Source: Boesenbergia rotunda (lineage: Eukaryota > Streptophyta > Magnoliopsida > Zingiberales > Zingiberaceae). Taken from it: a DNA stretch of 64,000 nucleotides. The translations under genes and the position numbers were made by a program. How positions within the stretch are numbered: the first letter of the stretch is position 1; each line of letters opens with the position of its first letter. The stretch is taken from the NCBI GenBank assembly GCA_024364735.1, contig JAGFNQ010005185.1, positions 18,578 to 82,577 on the forward strand, read 5' to 3'. Below, piece after piece: positions 10,804 through 20,809 of this stretch. The notes below the pieces were generated by a model that worked only from the letters and a program-made list of their open reading frames with translations, did no database searches and was not told the DNA's origin.

Positions 10804-12056
10804 GAAGGGTTTCAACCCGAATGTTAGCCTTTGCCAACTTGCGAGACAGATATGAAATTAAATCTTAAAGTTGCGATTTGGGATAGCCTCTTACCGTTAT
10901 TCGTCCGTCCTCTGAGATCGATAGCTTTCCGGTGCCGACGTCTTCTTCCAGTTCCTATTCAGATTCGGAGTCGAGATCTTCCATGGCGGTCATTGCGAGA
11001 AGATTGGAGTGTGGGGCTTCTTCTTCATCTTCCGAAGATAATTCGTCCCACGAGTCTTGTAGCGCCTTCTTCCTCTGACTTTTCTTGTTTTCTTTCAAGT
11101 TGGGACACTCCGATTTGAAGTGACCCTTCTTGTTGCACGCATAATAGGTTACATCGCTCTTCGTTTTTTGGCTTGTGGAAGGTTCAGCTGGATCGTCCTT
11201 CTTTGGTGCAGTCTTCTTCTTTAGCTTTTGTTTCTTCAGCAACTTGTAGTAGTTGCAAGCCATCCGGACCAGTTCTAGATGATCAATTCCATCGTCGTCG
11301 GATTCCGAATCGGAATCTGACTCGGGTATCGATTGTAATTTTTTTTGGTTTTCCTTGAGTTTTACCAGCAAATAAAGCCATACTTTTCTCGACCTATACA
11401 ATATTAGTTTGTTCATGTAACTCTAATTCGGAAAATAATTCTTCAAGTTTTATATCTGAATGGTTCCTAGAAACCTTGTAACCATCTACCATAGATGCCC
11501 ACAATGAGTTCCTTGGGAACGAGTTTAGGGTGTACCTTATTAGGTCACGGTTTTCCACCTTGTGACCTATAGTGTGTAATCCGTTCATCAACTCCTGGGT
11601 CCTTGCATGGAGTTATGCTGCTGTTTCCCCATCTTGCATCTTGATGGTGTACAGCTTGTTGAGTAGAAGATCACGTTTGCTGATCCGCGTATCCGACGTA
11701 CCCTCGTGCAGCTCGATCAACTTGTTCCAAAGCTACTTTGCGCTGCTGAAGGGGCCGACGTGATTGAATTCTTCCTTGGTTAAGCCATATTGAAGTGTTT
11801 GCGTGACTTTGGCGTCTGCTTCAATCATCTTTTTGAGTGGAGTGCCCCACTTTGAGTATCCTTGCACTTCACCTTGTGCATTTTTAGGAATCTCCAGTCC
11901 GGACTGGATGATGATCCACATGTCCACCTGAGTTTTCAGGTGGACCTCCATCCTGCTCTTCCAGTAGGAGAAATCTTCTCCTGAGAAGAGTGGTGGTCTC
12001 GCAGTGTTGTAGCCTTCTTGCATGGCCATAGAAATTTTTAACCTGAAAAAAGACAA
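10804..12056 (-). pseudogene. gag: gag, N-terminal and zinc-knuckle part (E1)
   Basis: Minus-strand gag in pieces. 12056-11733 has the SIRE-type N-terminus (EGYNTARPPLFSGEDFSYWK; Met at 12056 or 12029). 11591-11394 has the mid domain (RYTLNSFPRNSLWASMVDGY and a C-terminal EELFSELELHE). 11416-10955 has an acidic stretch, a zinc knuckle and more acidic sequence. Frames are broken between pieces. The knuckle reads YYACNKKGHFKSEC, so the first Cys of C-x2-C-x4-H-x4-C has become Tyr. From 10955 to the solo LTR at 10798 the minus strand encodes a coiled coil that continues at 8069. PBS and LTR lie 190 bases upstream. Normal role: nucleocapsid formation and RNA packaging. This copy is dead. Confidence 0.75.
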
Positions 12057-12242
12057 AAAAAACGTTGCTCCAAGACTGAGTCTTGGATTAGCAGTGTGGT
12101 ATGAAAAAAGAAAGGAAAATCAAGTGGTGTTGCACCAACCTCGAATAACGAGAAATTCACGAACGATAGAAATTTTACGAACAAAAATGGGAAAAAATCC
12201 GAAAATTGCTCAACTGGTGGATGCACCAAATTTGAGCCACCC

Positions 12243-12254
12243 GCTTTGATACCA
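12243..12254 (-). promoter_or_regulatory. PBS of E1 (tRNA-iMet type, one mismatch)
   Basis: Minus strand reads TGGTATCAAAGC, two bases from the LTR end. It differs from the standard TGGTATCAGAGC by one base. Confidence 0.8.
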
Positions 12255-12256
12255 CT

Positions 12257-12812
12257 TGTGGGATCGTTTAGAATCGATAGAGGGAGTGAATATCGATAAA
12301 AATAAATTCGGATACGTGAGTGCAATGTGCAGCAGAAAATACAACAATGCTAACTCCTTTTGTTTTTACTTGGTTCGGAGTCTGTAACGGCTCCTACTCC
12401 AAGGCCCACGGTCCTTGACCATTTTCGTTAGGAAATTCTATATTTCGAAGAGGTATTACAAGATTTTAATTTACGAATATAGAATTGAAAGCAACTAGAA
12501 ATTATACCGACTACCAGATAGAAATCTGAAGAACGGAGTAGAAGGTCGTTGATCATGAGCGTTGTTGATGCTTGGAACTCGAGCACGAAGGAAATGAACT
12601 GAGCGTTTGAGTGCTTGAGTTGAGAAAAAAACTTGTTTGGAAGCAAGGGGTGAACCCCCTTTAAACTAGTGTCCAAGGCGCCTGTGAGGCTGTAGGGTGC
12701 CTGCCACGTCACCTATTATGCACGTCTTTATCCGCAGACTCGGACAACGTCTATCCCCCATCTAGGGCGCCGACTGCTCATGGGCGCCTTACATGCTGAC
12801 ATGGCAACCTGC
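12257..12812 (-). repeat. Partial 5' LTR of E1
   Basis: The end next to the PBS reads TGTGGGATCG on the plus strand (CGATCCCACA on minus). R/U5 resembles the E3 LTRs ('aggcgcctgtgagg', 'tatccgcagactcgg'). The U3 start is missing, cut where the LTR of K begins at 12813. Confidence 0.75.
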
Positions 12813-13778
12813 TGATAGATCGAAGACGTTGCTAGAGGGGGGAATAGCGATTTGTCGTCGAATTCTCTACAAAGTCGTTAGCGCAGCGGAATATACAATA
12901 AAAACAATCAAACAAATACTAACCAATGCTAACACGAGGATTTACTTGGTATCCACCACGGACGAGTGACTAATCTAAGAATCTGTCGGTGGATCAATCC
13001 CCGGATAACCTTCGGCTAGCCCTTGTCACTCCTTGTGGGTGGAGAAACCTCACCACAATCACTTTGACAATATCTGGGCATAATAGACTACTAACTTACT
13101 TTACCCAAGCGAGTTTCGTCAAGAAGCGAAGGCATGAAACGAGCTCCTTTAAATAGGGCTCGAGTCATCTCAGACCGCTACCAGTCGACTGCCCCATGGC
13201 CAGTCGACTGGTTCCACTCAGATTCGACCGTTACAGTACAACGTTCGAATCTGCCAGCCTGTGCCAGCCTACAGCAGTTGACTGCCCCATGGCCAGTCCA
13301 CTGGTACACACCCAAGCCTAGGGTTATACTCCCGAGTGCATGTCTCTCCGCACTCGAACCCTCCCGGCTTAGACCCTAAGTACAAACACTCATACTCAGA
13401 CTCTCACAACCCAGTTGACTCTTCACCAGCAGCCTCGACTGTTGCCTTCACGCCCTCTTCATCTTCGGCCCTCGTCCCTCGGATGCGCACACAAGCCTCC
13501 AGCTTGCCTCTATGTCATCCTTCACGTACGCCTCGAAGTCCGCATCCCTCGGCTCATCGTCCCTGCTATCCACGGTCCCTCAGATGCGCACGCTAGCCTC
13601 CATCTTGCCTCCATGCCATCCTTCACCTGAAGACATCAACCAAGTCCATGTGTACCTGTACACCTGCACACTCCTGTACACATATTAGTTCAACTATAAA
13701 CTCAAATTTAACCATATTGCCCACACACATCAAAACCCCATGATCCTCCAGATCATCTCAGGGTCGATTGCCTCAATA
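12813..13778 (-). repeat. 3' LTR of element K
   Basis: 966 bases. On the minus strand it starts TATTGAGGCAATCG (TG has mutated to TA) and ends GATCTATCA. U3 has two palindromes (13181-13211 and 13272-13303) immediately upstream of a minus-strand TATTTAAAG (13154-13146). Confidence 0.85.
13181..13303 (-). promoter_or_regulatory. U3 palindromes of K LTR
   Basis: CCAGTCGACTGCCCC, AT, then GGCCAGTCGACTGG at 13181-13211. A more diverged copy lies at 13272-13303. Same module as in G, L and A. Confidence 0.65.
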
Positions 13779-13791
13779 ATCTTTCCCTTTT
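13779..13791 (-). promoter_or_regulatory. PPT of element K
   Basis: Minus strand reads AAAAGGGAAAGAT directly before the LTR. The L copy has AAAAAGGGGGAGAT at the same place. Confidence 0.7.
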
Positions 13792-14703
13792 TGATGTGTG
13801 ACAATATGTTAAGTTAGGTAAACATAACAGCAATAGAGATAAACAATAGCAATATCAATTGAAAAACAAAGCATAACAAACAAGAGGCAACCTCCCACTT
13901 AACCTATGCTTTCTCCCATTTTTCAATTCTCATTGCCCATACCAAGTTAAGTTCTCCTAACTTAACTCTACTCACAACAACTGGTTAAGTTACCCCAACT
14001 TAACTCCAAGGTTTCACAAATCAATCAAAAGTTAAGTTTTCAACCCAAACCTAACTTAACACTCAAGTTCTCCCCTTTTGACACCATCAAAAGATTGCAC
14101 CAAGCAACCCTACCCCTGATGTCAAATAGAACTCAACCATATTCCTAATACACACCTCAGAAATCACAAATTCACATTCTGTCCACCCTACCAGTCGACT
14201 GCCCCCAGGGCAGTCGACTGGTAAAACTCACAGAAGGTTCTGTGTTATGGACCAGTCGATTGGCTCTGAGCCAGTCATCTGATACCTAAAATTCCAATTT
14301 TTTAGTCGATTTTCAGAAAATCATAACTAATTCCACAAATCTCCAAAAAGTCTGAAATTTTGTGGAGAGATTTGTGGATCCTAAGTCTATTTGGAAAAAA
14401 TATCATTTCAATCAAAATTATCCCGAATCCCAAGATTGATACAGAACTCAGACTTGTCCAAATTTAGCCATTTAACCTCAACTTAAAGTTCTAATTTGGA
14501 CCTCCACTTGATGCTTCTTCCCATACTTGTTTACAATACATTAATAGCATCAAGTTATATGGTATTTCCACATTACACCTAATTTGTTCAATTATAATCT
14601 CATTTTCAATCTATTACTCCATAATTCTCCCTTTAGTGTGCCAATTCTCTATGATTTAAGCTAACCTTAGCCTTTCAACCCATTGGCATATCCCATAGAT
14701 CAT
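13792..14703 (-). other. 3' non-coding internal region of K
   Basis: No ORF. Contains the internal palindrome at 14191-14221 (CCAGTCGACTG and CAGTCGACTGG arms) and a block that on the minus strand parallels the L internal region ('gggttgcttg', 'ttttgatggtgtcaaa'). Confidence 0.6.
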
Positions 14704-15317
14704 CTAGTCTCCTAGGAGGAAACCACCTGAGATCCATTGACCATGGATCCCATTTTGGCTTCTAGAGCTCTCCCTTGAGCTCCTAGCCCTAGTTACCTCT
14801 CTAGGTAACTTATCTACAAAGGCAAGACCACACCGGTGCTCCTCTGATGCTTCTTGGTCTTCCATTACTACCCTCTTGATCCTATAGAGCTTTTTCTTAG
14901 CCAATTCCTTTTCTTTTTCTTTAAATGGCTTTTCTTTGCCATTTTTGACCTTTTCTTTATCATAGTTATATGACATCCTTGAATATGACAGTTTATCAAC
15001 ATTCACCTTCCTAGGATGGTATTCTAGACCTGGCCTACCATTTCTATGATTTTGGTCCTTTGGTATCACGTTCAATCTCTTTGACCCTTGAGTGACTCTA
15101 CCTAGGGTTCTTTCTAACTTATCAAGTTTTTCTCTTAAAACTTGATTTTCCTTTTCTAACTTTCTAACCTTAGAATCACTAGACCTAACTTCATCATTCC
15201 TAGGTCTACCCATTTTTCTAGACGTATATCTCCTTTCCTTAGGATTTATGCCTTGGTCCTTAGGTTTTGTAGTCCTAGGTTTATCATGAAACATAGAATG
15301 TTTTGTGTTTTGGTACG
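14704..15317 (-). pseudogene. gag: gag C-terminal fragment (element K)
   Basis: An open minus-strand frame of about 200 codons. It has a basic start, then a coiled coil (KVRKLEKENQVLREKLDKLE), then RTLGRVTQGSKRLNVI and RPGLEYHP. These parallel ERFTSGSKNLDMI and RSGLGY in E1 gag, placing it downstream of the zinc knuckle in SIRE-type gag. A lysine-rich stretch follows (KVKNGKEKPFKEKEKELAKK). The upstream part is lost at the boundary with J. The listed Met at 15372 lies inside the J LTR and is not real. The frame ends at 14704 without reaching a protease. Confidence 0.6.
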
Positions 15318-18300
15318 TGATAAGTACCATTTTTGTGATTATTTTAGATGTTAAAATCCATGTTTGACCCATGTTTTTATTGCTTAATTATGATTTTACC
15401 CTAGGTTTTGGAACTTTATCTTATTTTGGACTTAATTGCAAAATTACATAATTTTTGGATTATTTGATCACTAATTTTCTGATATATTTTTGTAGGCAAG
15501 AAAGGATCCTGGACCTAGGGCATACTGGGTCAAACTTGAGTCGGATGTGAGCCGGATCGAATTATCAAGCCTACGATTAATCCGGGCCGTCCGATTCAAG
15601 AGCGGCTAGATCTGAGCCATCCGGGACGATCTGAAGCAATCCGAGCTAGGGTTAGGGTTGATCAAGCTCTATGATCAAGATCTGAAGGTTTCATTCCAAT
15701 CAGAGCTCAATCAACCGTTGTATCAAGCAAGGAGGGTTCTAGAGCGTCCATTCACAGATAGAGTTGATCTGGACCATCCGTTGCATATCTGGAGGATCCG
15801 AGCTACCACAAGGCAGATCCTGACCCCAGATCATCATCATAAAAGTTTGGCTCAAATCAGACCAAGATCTGCCGTTGGATCTCCTCCGATTAATCTGAGC
15901 CGTCCATTTGTTTCTATTTAATCAGAAACGCAGCCACATTTCCTCTCGTCGCGTCTCCGCCGCACTGTTCATCCTCTTCGTTTGTTCTTCGTTTGCTTAG
16001 CATTTCTTCATCCAAGGGGCGCGACCACCTCCATCCTTCATCAGATCAAGTTCGAGGTCACTAGGGAGAGTAGTTTGTGGAGTTTTCAGCTTGGAATTGG
16101 GCAAGAACAGGGCTGTTGAGAGGTATCCGCAGCCTTGTATTTGATAGCTTCAAATTCGGTTTTGTCAAGTTCTTCATCAATCCAAGCTATTCAGAGGGGT
16201 TCCCTGAAGTGTTTGGATCATTCCCGCACCTTCGTTTCACTCAGACATGGCTGAATTGAAGAATCGGTTGGGATTTTCTTTCTTGAACAGTTTGAGCTGG
16301 ATTCAACTACCGATTCAGTTCCTTAGTGAATTGCTGAGCTTGCGGGTTCGAAGCCAGCTCTTGACTGACAACCAAGAAGACCTTGAGCTAATGGAGTGAT
16401 TGGGGTTTAGATTTTTATTGTAATTTGATTGTTTTAGTTGAACTTCCCATTTCTGCCGCTTGTTTCATTACTGTCTTTCCTTCAGAATTGTTTAACTTAG
16501 TTTACTGAATTGATTCTGCTGTAATTAGGTTTCAGCTTTTAAGTTTGCAAGTAGTTTGTTAATGAGAAATTGAATTTCGTTCAGTTGCTTAGCATTAATG
16601 TCATTTCTGCACTTAGTTGGTAGCTGAATTTTATTCCTGCGTATTAATCTTTTCTCTAGCTGTAGCAGTTGCTTAGTTTACTCTTTTACAATGTTTTGGC
16701 CTTAAGTAGTGTTCGAAGCTTGCCTTCTTATTAGTTGGATTCTGAGTATGGTAACCAACTGCACTTAGACTAGCTAAACCTGTTCTCAGCTCAGTTCTGA
16801 AATTAATTTCAGACTGCGTGCCAGATTTGCATTGCGTATCAGTCATATTTCTGAAATTTCATTCTTGTTTTTAGTTGCTTAAGTTTGCATCAAGCTATTC
16901 TAGAGTTAATCCTCTGAATTCACTTTGAAGATTGTTTCATATGCATAGCAAATGATCTAGAGATCGGAATTTGTTTTCCAAAAACTTGCACATCAGCTTG
17001 CGTATCCTTCCCCTGTTTCCAGTTTTCAGCTCTGCATATGATGAGTTCCTGAGCATCAGTCCTTGTGTCACTGAATGGGTTCTGAATTCATGTCAATCAA
17101 CTATTAACTCATCTGAAGTTCACATGAAAACTAAATTGTGTCCTCGATTCCAATCGCAGGAGTTGTTCTGCATTTGGTGGTTGAACTCATTTCAGAATTC
17201 TGCTCAGCAATACTTGCGTGCCAACTTTATTACTGCATTTTTCCACTTGTATTTCTGCATTTTCGAATTCATCTCACAAAGAGGTTCCATGTTTAGTGAA
17301 GGATTGTATCAGATCTCAACTTGATCCATTAGATTCTGTAGTTAGCTGTTGATGAGTTTCTGCAGGAATTTCTGCATCAGTTTACTCATGCATTGTCTTG
17401 CATCTAATCCTTGCTGCATCCATAGTTTGATCCTACAGAAATACGAATTATATTGAAACTGATCAGCCTGATATCTGCACATCAGTTTTAGTGCATCAAT
17501 GAATGGTTATTGAATTTGTGTCCCTGCTTCAAAGATTTCTACATTCATATCATCACTGCATTTCTGCAACTCTAGTTCTATTTCTGCAAGAATGGATTGA
17601 TAAATGTCTACATAAAGTGTTGGTGTATATTAGCTCTTCAAGATCAATTCTGAAAGGTTTCAATTTGTGCCCCTTCAATTCGAATTTGGCTTGTTTGTTT
17701 TTGCTCTGATCTGTAGCTGAATTTCTGCACTTTGCCTTGCTTTTTGACATTCATTCCAGCCCTATGATAGGACAATCTGAGTGAGCAGATTTTGGCTTGG
17801 ATTTCTTTATCTACTCTAGCAAATTTATTCACTGTTAGCCTAGCTTTCTAGCTGATCCGATCAGTATAATTTTAAGCTGTCAGTGACAGATTTGCCACTT
17901 AGCATAGGATTCTTTTGGCACATTCAGATTTCCTCTTCTTTGGTATCAAGTTAAGTTTAATTTTGGCACTTTGTATCAAGCAAGGTCTCGGTATTAATTG
18001 GAATCAAGTTATAAGGTAGTTTTAGTGTGCTATGGTTACTGAAATTACCTAGGCTTGAATTCGGCCATTTCTGAAATCTTTTGGTATTAGCTTGCTTCCA
18101 AAAACTGTATCTAGTGTGTCAAGCTTGGTTATTTCTGAAAACTGCATGTATCTATTGGTTTAGCCTCTGTTTTGCATTTGAAGTGAGATTGGTTTTTCAA
18201 TTTGTCTAAGTGTCTTGATTAAATTGTATCTTGGTTTGATTTTGTTCATAATTGGTTGAGTCCCTAATAGCCATTGTTTTGTTAAGTTGCTTGGTTAATT

Positions 18301-18582
18301 TTCCTTCACTTTCATTGAGGTTTCATATCTGAAATTATAACCCAAAACCCAATTACTTATTCGAAACCCAAATTCACAAACGACACCTAAACACAAGCGC
18401 AAATCAAACAACGTCAACTAGCCCCGAGAAAAATACGACCTGTGGCCCCTATATTACATTTTCATACTTTTGATTGTAAAAGGGTTTCCAGTTATTCATC
18501 CAGCATTTCATTTCATTCATATTTAAATTTGATGAGCCCATACATTTCGTGACAACTTTAATTAGTATATTTGGGCTCGTCA
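15318..18582 (+). repeat. 5' LTR of element J
   Basis: 3265 bases, TGATAAGTACC to GGGCTCGTCA. Contains a TATTTAAT box near 15916. Many short ORFs inside occur identically in the other LTR and show no protein features. Confidence 0.9.
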
Positions 18583-18588
18583 AATTTT

Positions 18589-18606
18589 TGGCGCCGTTGC
18601 CGGGGA
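18589..18606 (+). promoter_or_regulatory. Primer-binding site, tRNA-Asp
   Basis: TGGCGCCGTTGCCGGGGA, 18 bases complementary to the 3' end of plant tRNA-Asp, six bases after the LTR. This is the classic Athila-group PBS. Confidence 0.9.
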
Positions 18607-18619
18607 GCAACTAGTTGAT

Positions 18620-20680
18620 TTGTTTGATTTTTGCTTGTGTATTTTTGGACATATCATTGGGTTCTGTTTTATTTTGCTTTATCTTTCATATACGGTTGCT
18701 GCCATTTTTCTTGTTTGTTTGGTGCAGGGCTGCAAGATAAAAATGTGGTCATCAGAGTTTCAGCCTTTCAACCAATTTCAACAACCTTGCAACCAAAATT
18801 TTCAGCAACCCAATCAATTTTTTCAGCCACCATTACAACAATTAGAGCAACCACAGCAATTCCAACAATTTCAGCCAGATTTTCAGCCCATTCAGCCATT
18901 ATTCCAGAATTTTCAGATTGGGCAGCCATCATTTCAGCAATTTCAGCCCAATTTCCAGCCACAAACTCAGCATGGGCAGCCACCATTTCAGAATTTCCAA
19001 CAACAAAATCAGAATTTTCAGCCCACTCAATTTGAGTTTTCATCACCACAATTTCAACCTCAGATCCAAGAATTTCAGAGCTACAATTTTCAGCCATCTC
19101 CACCAACTTGTGAACCAAATTTTCAGCAGTTTAATCAGTCATTTCATCCATTTGAGCAGCCCCAACAGTTTGCATTTCAGCATGCACAACCTCCTCCTGG
19201 ACTTCAGCAGCCTTATGTTACTTTTCAAGACCAACAAGAGTTTGAGGCTCAACAACAGAGGACGATGGAGATGTTGCAACAAGTCCTACAACAAGAGCAA
19301 ATTTTACAACAACAACGGCAAGACATCGAAGAACACTTGGGAAAATTGGTTGATCAGCTGAATCAGATAAATGCCCAGAGAGCAGAACAATTAGCTTCTC
19401 AAGCTGCTTTTAATTCTGAGAGCCCCGGAGTTGGATTTATATCAGTTCAAGGTGACCCTAGCGCATGGCCAAGTCCTTCTTCAAGTAATCTTGCAAATTT
19501 GATAGAAGAAGAAGATGACGTACTCATCAAAGTCTGGGCACCTACAGCATGCATCCCTCCGGAGATTCCTGCTCAAAATTCATTTTCAAATTTTGCAGCT
19601 CCAGAAGAAGATACTGAAGCTCCACAGGACCATTCTAGACTTTTAGTTTCTGATGATAGTATTATTGATGGTCCTAATTTTTTTGATACTGTTATTGCAG
19701 ATATTACTGAGGAAACTTGCATAGTAGATGATTCCATAGGTGTAGGGGACTGCACTAAGCCCCAGGGACCACCACAAGATACAGAAGATGAACCAGAAAG
19801 TGTAGGGACTTGCATGGTGGAATCAAGCACCCAAGGATCACCTGCTTTAGTTGAGTGTCCACCAGAGTCTGAGGCTGAAGAGGAGCACGTACTTGACCAG
19901 GAGGAGGCCATGGATACATCTACCCTTGTAGAACCTCCAGGTATTCTCCAGCACGCTCAGGTAAGTATTTCTCCTCCTTCTTCAGAAAAATTCAGTGAGG
20001 TACCTAGGGATGATTCTATTGACTCTGATGAATTTATCGATATACCTTGTGTAGAAATTGTTTGTGAAAATCCAATAGAGGTACCACACATTGATTTTAT
20101 TGATCATCATGCATTACTTGACACATCCCTTGTAAATATGGATAGCGAAATAATTTTAGAGGCACCCATAATTGATGTAGTTTTTTATGATGAATCACTC
20201 AATACATCTTTTGTGGATATGGATAGTGAAAATTTTTTAGAAGTGCTTGAAATGGATGTTATCTATTTTGATGAATCTCTTGCTATATCTTATGCTGAGG
20301 TTGAATGTGAAAAACTCATGGAGATATCTGATATTGATTTGATTGGCTGTGACCCTTTGCTTGATACACCCTTGATTGAAAATAATTGTGAAATTTCTAT
20401 TGATGAGCCAGAACTTGATTTCTTTATTTGTGATGAGTATCTGGAAGCAAATTTGGTAGGAAATAATTTTGAAAATTTCATTGAGGCGCCAGATTTTGAT
20501 TTAATTAGACATGATGCAGTTTTGGATTCATTTGATGCAGAGACTGAACTTATATCATTTCTTTCTGACCCTGAACGCTTGAGAGAGGTATTACATTGTT
20601 TTGCAGGGTCCAGAAGACTCCAGGAGTGGGTGCTCCAACTGAACAGACTTCAACCTCCTGGAAGGACTTCTAAAAGGTAG
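18620..20680 (+). CDS. Unknown 686-aa protein of element J, six 27-aa acidic repeats
   Basis: Not recognised as any retroelement protein. The first 41 residues are hydrophobic and probably leader. The more likely start is Met42 (18743), just after a strong splice-acceptor-like tract (ending CAG at 18727). Residues about 45-200 are low-complexity and rich in F, Q and P, with many FQP/FQQF words. Residues about 203-265 form a Gln-rich coiled coil (QQQRTMEMLQQVLQQEQ). Residues 266-475 are acidic and disordered. Residues 476-637 are six back-to-back 27-residue repeats with consensus near E-x3-E-x-P-x-hD-hI-x2-D-x2-L-D-T. The tail is short and basic (LQPPGRTSKR). No zinc knuckle, DTG, YVDD or integrase motif. 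It is the only long ORF in the element and has no stop codon or frameshift, so it may be functional, perhaps structural (inference). Confidence 0.75.
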   Translation: MFDFCLCIFGHIIGFCFILLYLSYTVAAIFLVCLVQGCKIKMWSSEFQPFNQFQQPCNQNFQQPNQFFQPPLQQLEQPQQFQQFQPDFQPIQPLFQNFQIGQPSFQQFQPNFQPQTQHGQPPFQNFQQQNQNFQPTQFEFSSPQFQPQIQEFQSYNFQPSPPTCEPNFQQFNQSFHPFEQPQQFAFQHAQPPPGLQQPYVTFQDQQEFEAQQQRTMEMLQQVLQQEQILQQQRQDIEEHLGKLVDQLNQINAQRAEQLASQAAFNSESPGVGFISVQGDPSAWPSPSSSNLANLIEEEDDVLIKVWAPTACIPPEIPAQNSFSNFAAPEEDTEAPQDHSRLLVSDDSIIDGPNFFDTVIADITEETCIVDDSIGVGDCTKPQGPPQDTEDEPESVGTCMVESSTQGSPALVECPPESEAEEEHVLDQEEAMDTSTLVEPPGILQHAQVSISPPSSEKFSEVPRDDSIDSDEFIDIPCVEIVCENPIEVPHIDFIDHHALLDTSLVNMDSEIILEAPIIDVVFYDESLNTSFVDMDSENFLEVLEMDVIYFDESLAISYAEVECEKLMEISDIDLIGCDPLLDTPLIENNCEISIDEPELDFFICDEYLEANLVGNNFENFIEAPDFDLIRHDAVLDSFDAETELISFLSDPERLREVLHCFAGSRRLQEWVLQLNRLQPPGRTSKR
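19961..20606 (+). other. Candidate intron within the J ORF
   Basis: CAG followed by GTAAGTATT at 19961 is a near-perfect plant donor. TTACATTGTTTTGCAG ending at 20606 is a plausible acceptor. Removal of 646 bases would take out all six repeats and end the protein 11 codons later in a new frame. Only RNA data could show use. Confidence 0.3.
20045..20530 (+). repeat. Six 81-bp coding repeats
   Basis: Six consecutive 27-codon units with no length variation. They have diverged strongly at the base level but keep the pattern D/E at fixed spacing, hydrophobic pairs and a closing L-x-T/S/A. Confidence 0.8.
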
Positions 20681-20785
20681 AAAGAAGGAGGAGATGATTT
20701 TACTCTAATTCGAAGAACTCCATTCCTTCCATGGATTTTAAACTTGAATCGCCTTAGGCCACCAGAGAAATTTTTTGTAAAGTTC

Positions 20786-20798
20786 AAGTGTGGGGGAA
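20786..20798 (+). promoter_or_regulatory. PPT-like tract 1
   Basis: AAGTGTGGGGGAA, 100 bases after the ORF stop. Similar to the true PPT at 23161. Confidence 0.5.
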
Positions 20799-20809
20799 TC
20801 CAAAGTCTC

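Larger units (their letters stand above)
4257..12812 (-). mobile_element. Element E1: non-autonomous SIRE-like copia element
   Basis: Reading the minus strand: partial 5' LTR (12812-12257), PBS (12254-12243), gag (12056-10804 and 8069-7655, split by a solo LTR), conserved non-coding block (7640-7080), AT-rich repeats (7065-6620), a GGGCGCC-rich patch (6560-6390), a decayed transposon-protein ORF (about 6170-5064) and a 3' non-coding region with a 'caaagggggagag' tract near 4285. No pol domain is visible and the 3' LTR is absent, cut at element G. Gag and non-coding blocks match element E3 (31566-37993). Confidence 0.7.
12813..15317 (-). mobile_element. Element K: SIRE-like copia, 3' half
   Basis: Minus-oriented. 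The 3' LTR (12813-13778) is followed at higher coordinates by PPT, 3' non-coding sequence with the family palindrome, and a gag C-terminal piece ending abruptly at the left end of J. No pol. The LTR is the same family as G, L and A. Its outer side abuts the truncated LTR of E1. Confidence 0.75.

Noticed and set aside
16971..17324. 117-aa ORF (also 24828-25181) and other ORFs identical in both J LTRs
   Set aside because: They are repeated only because the LTR is repeated. Composition is T-rich, no domain is visible, and neighbouring frames are also open.
18768..19361. Alternative-frame ORFs of 116-147 aa overlapping the J ORF
   Set aside because: Generated by the low-complexity FQP-coding repeats. 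Only the 686-codon frame is long and continues through non-repetitive sequence.
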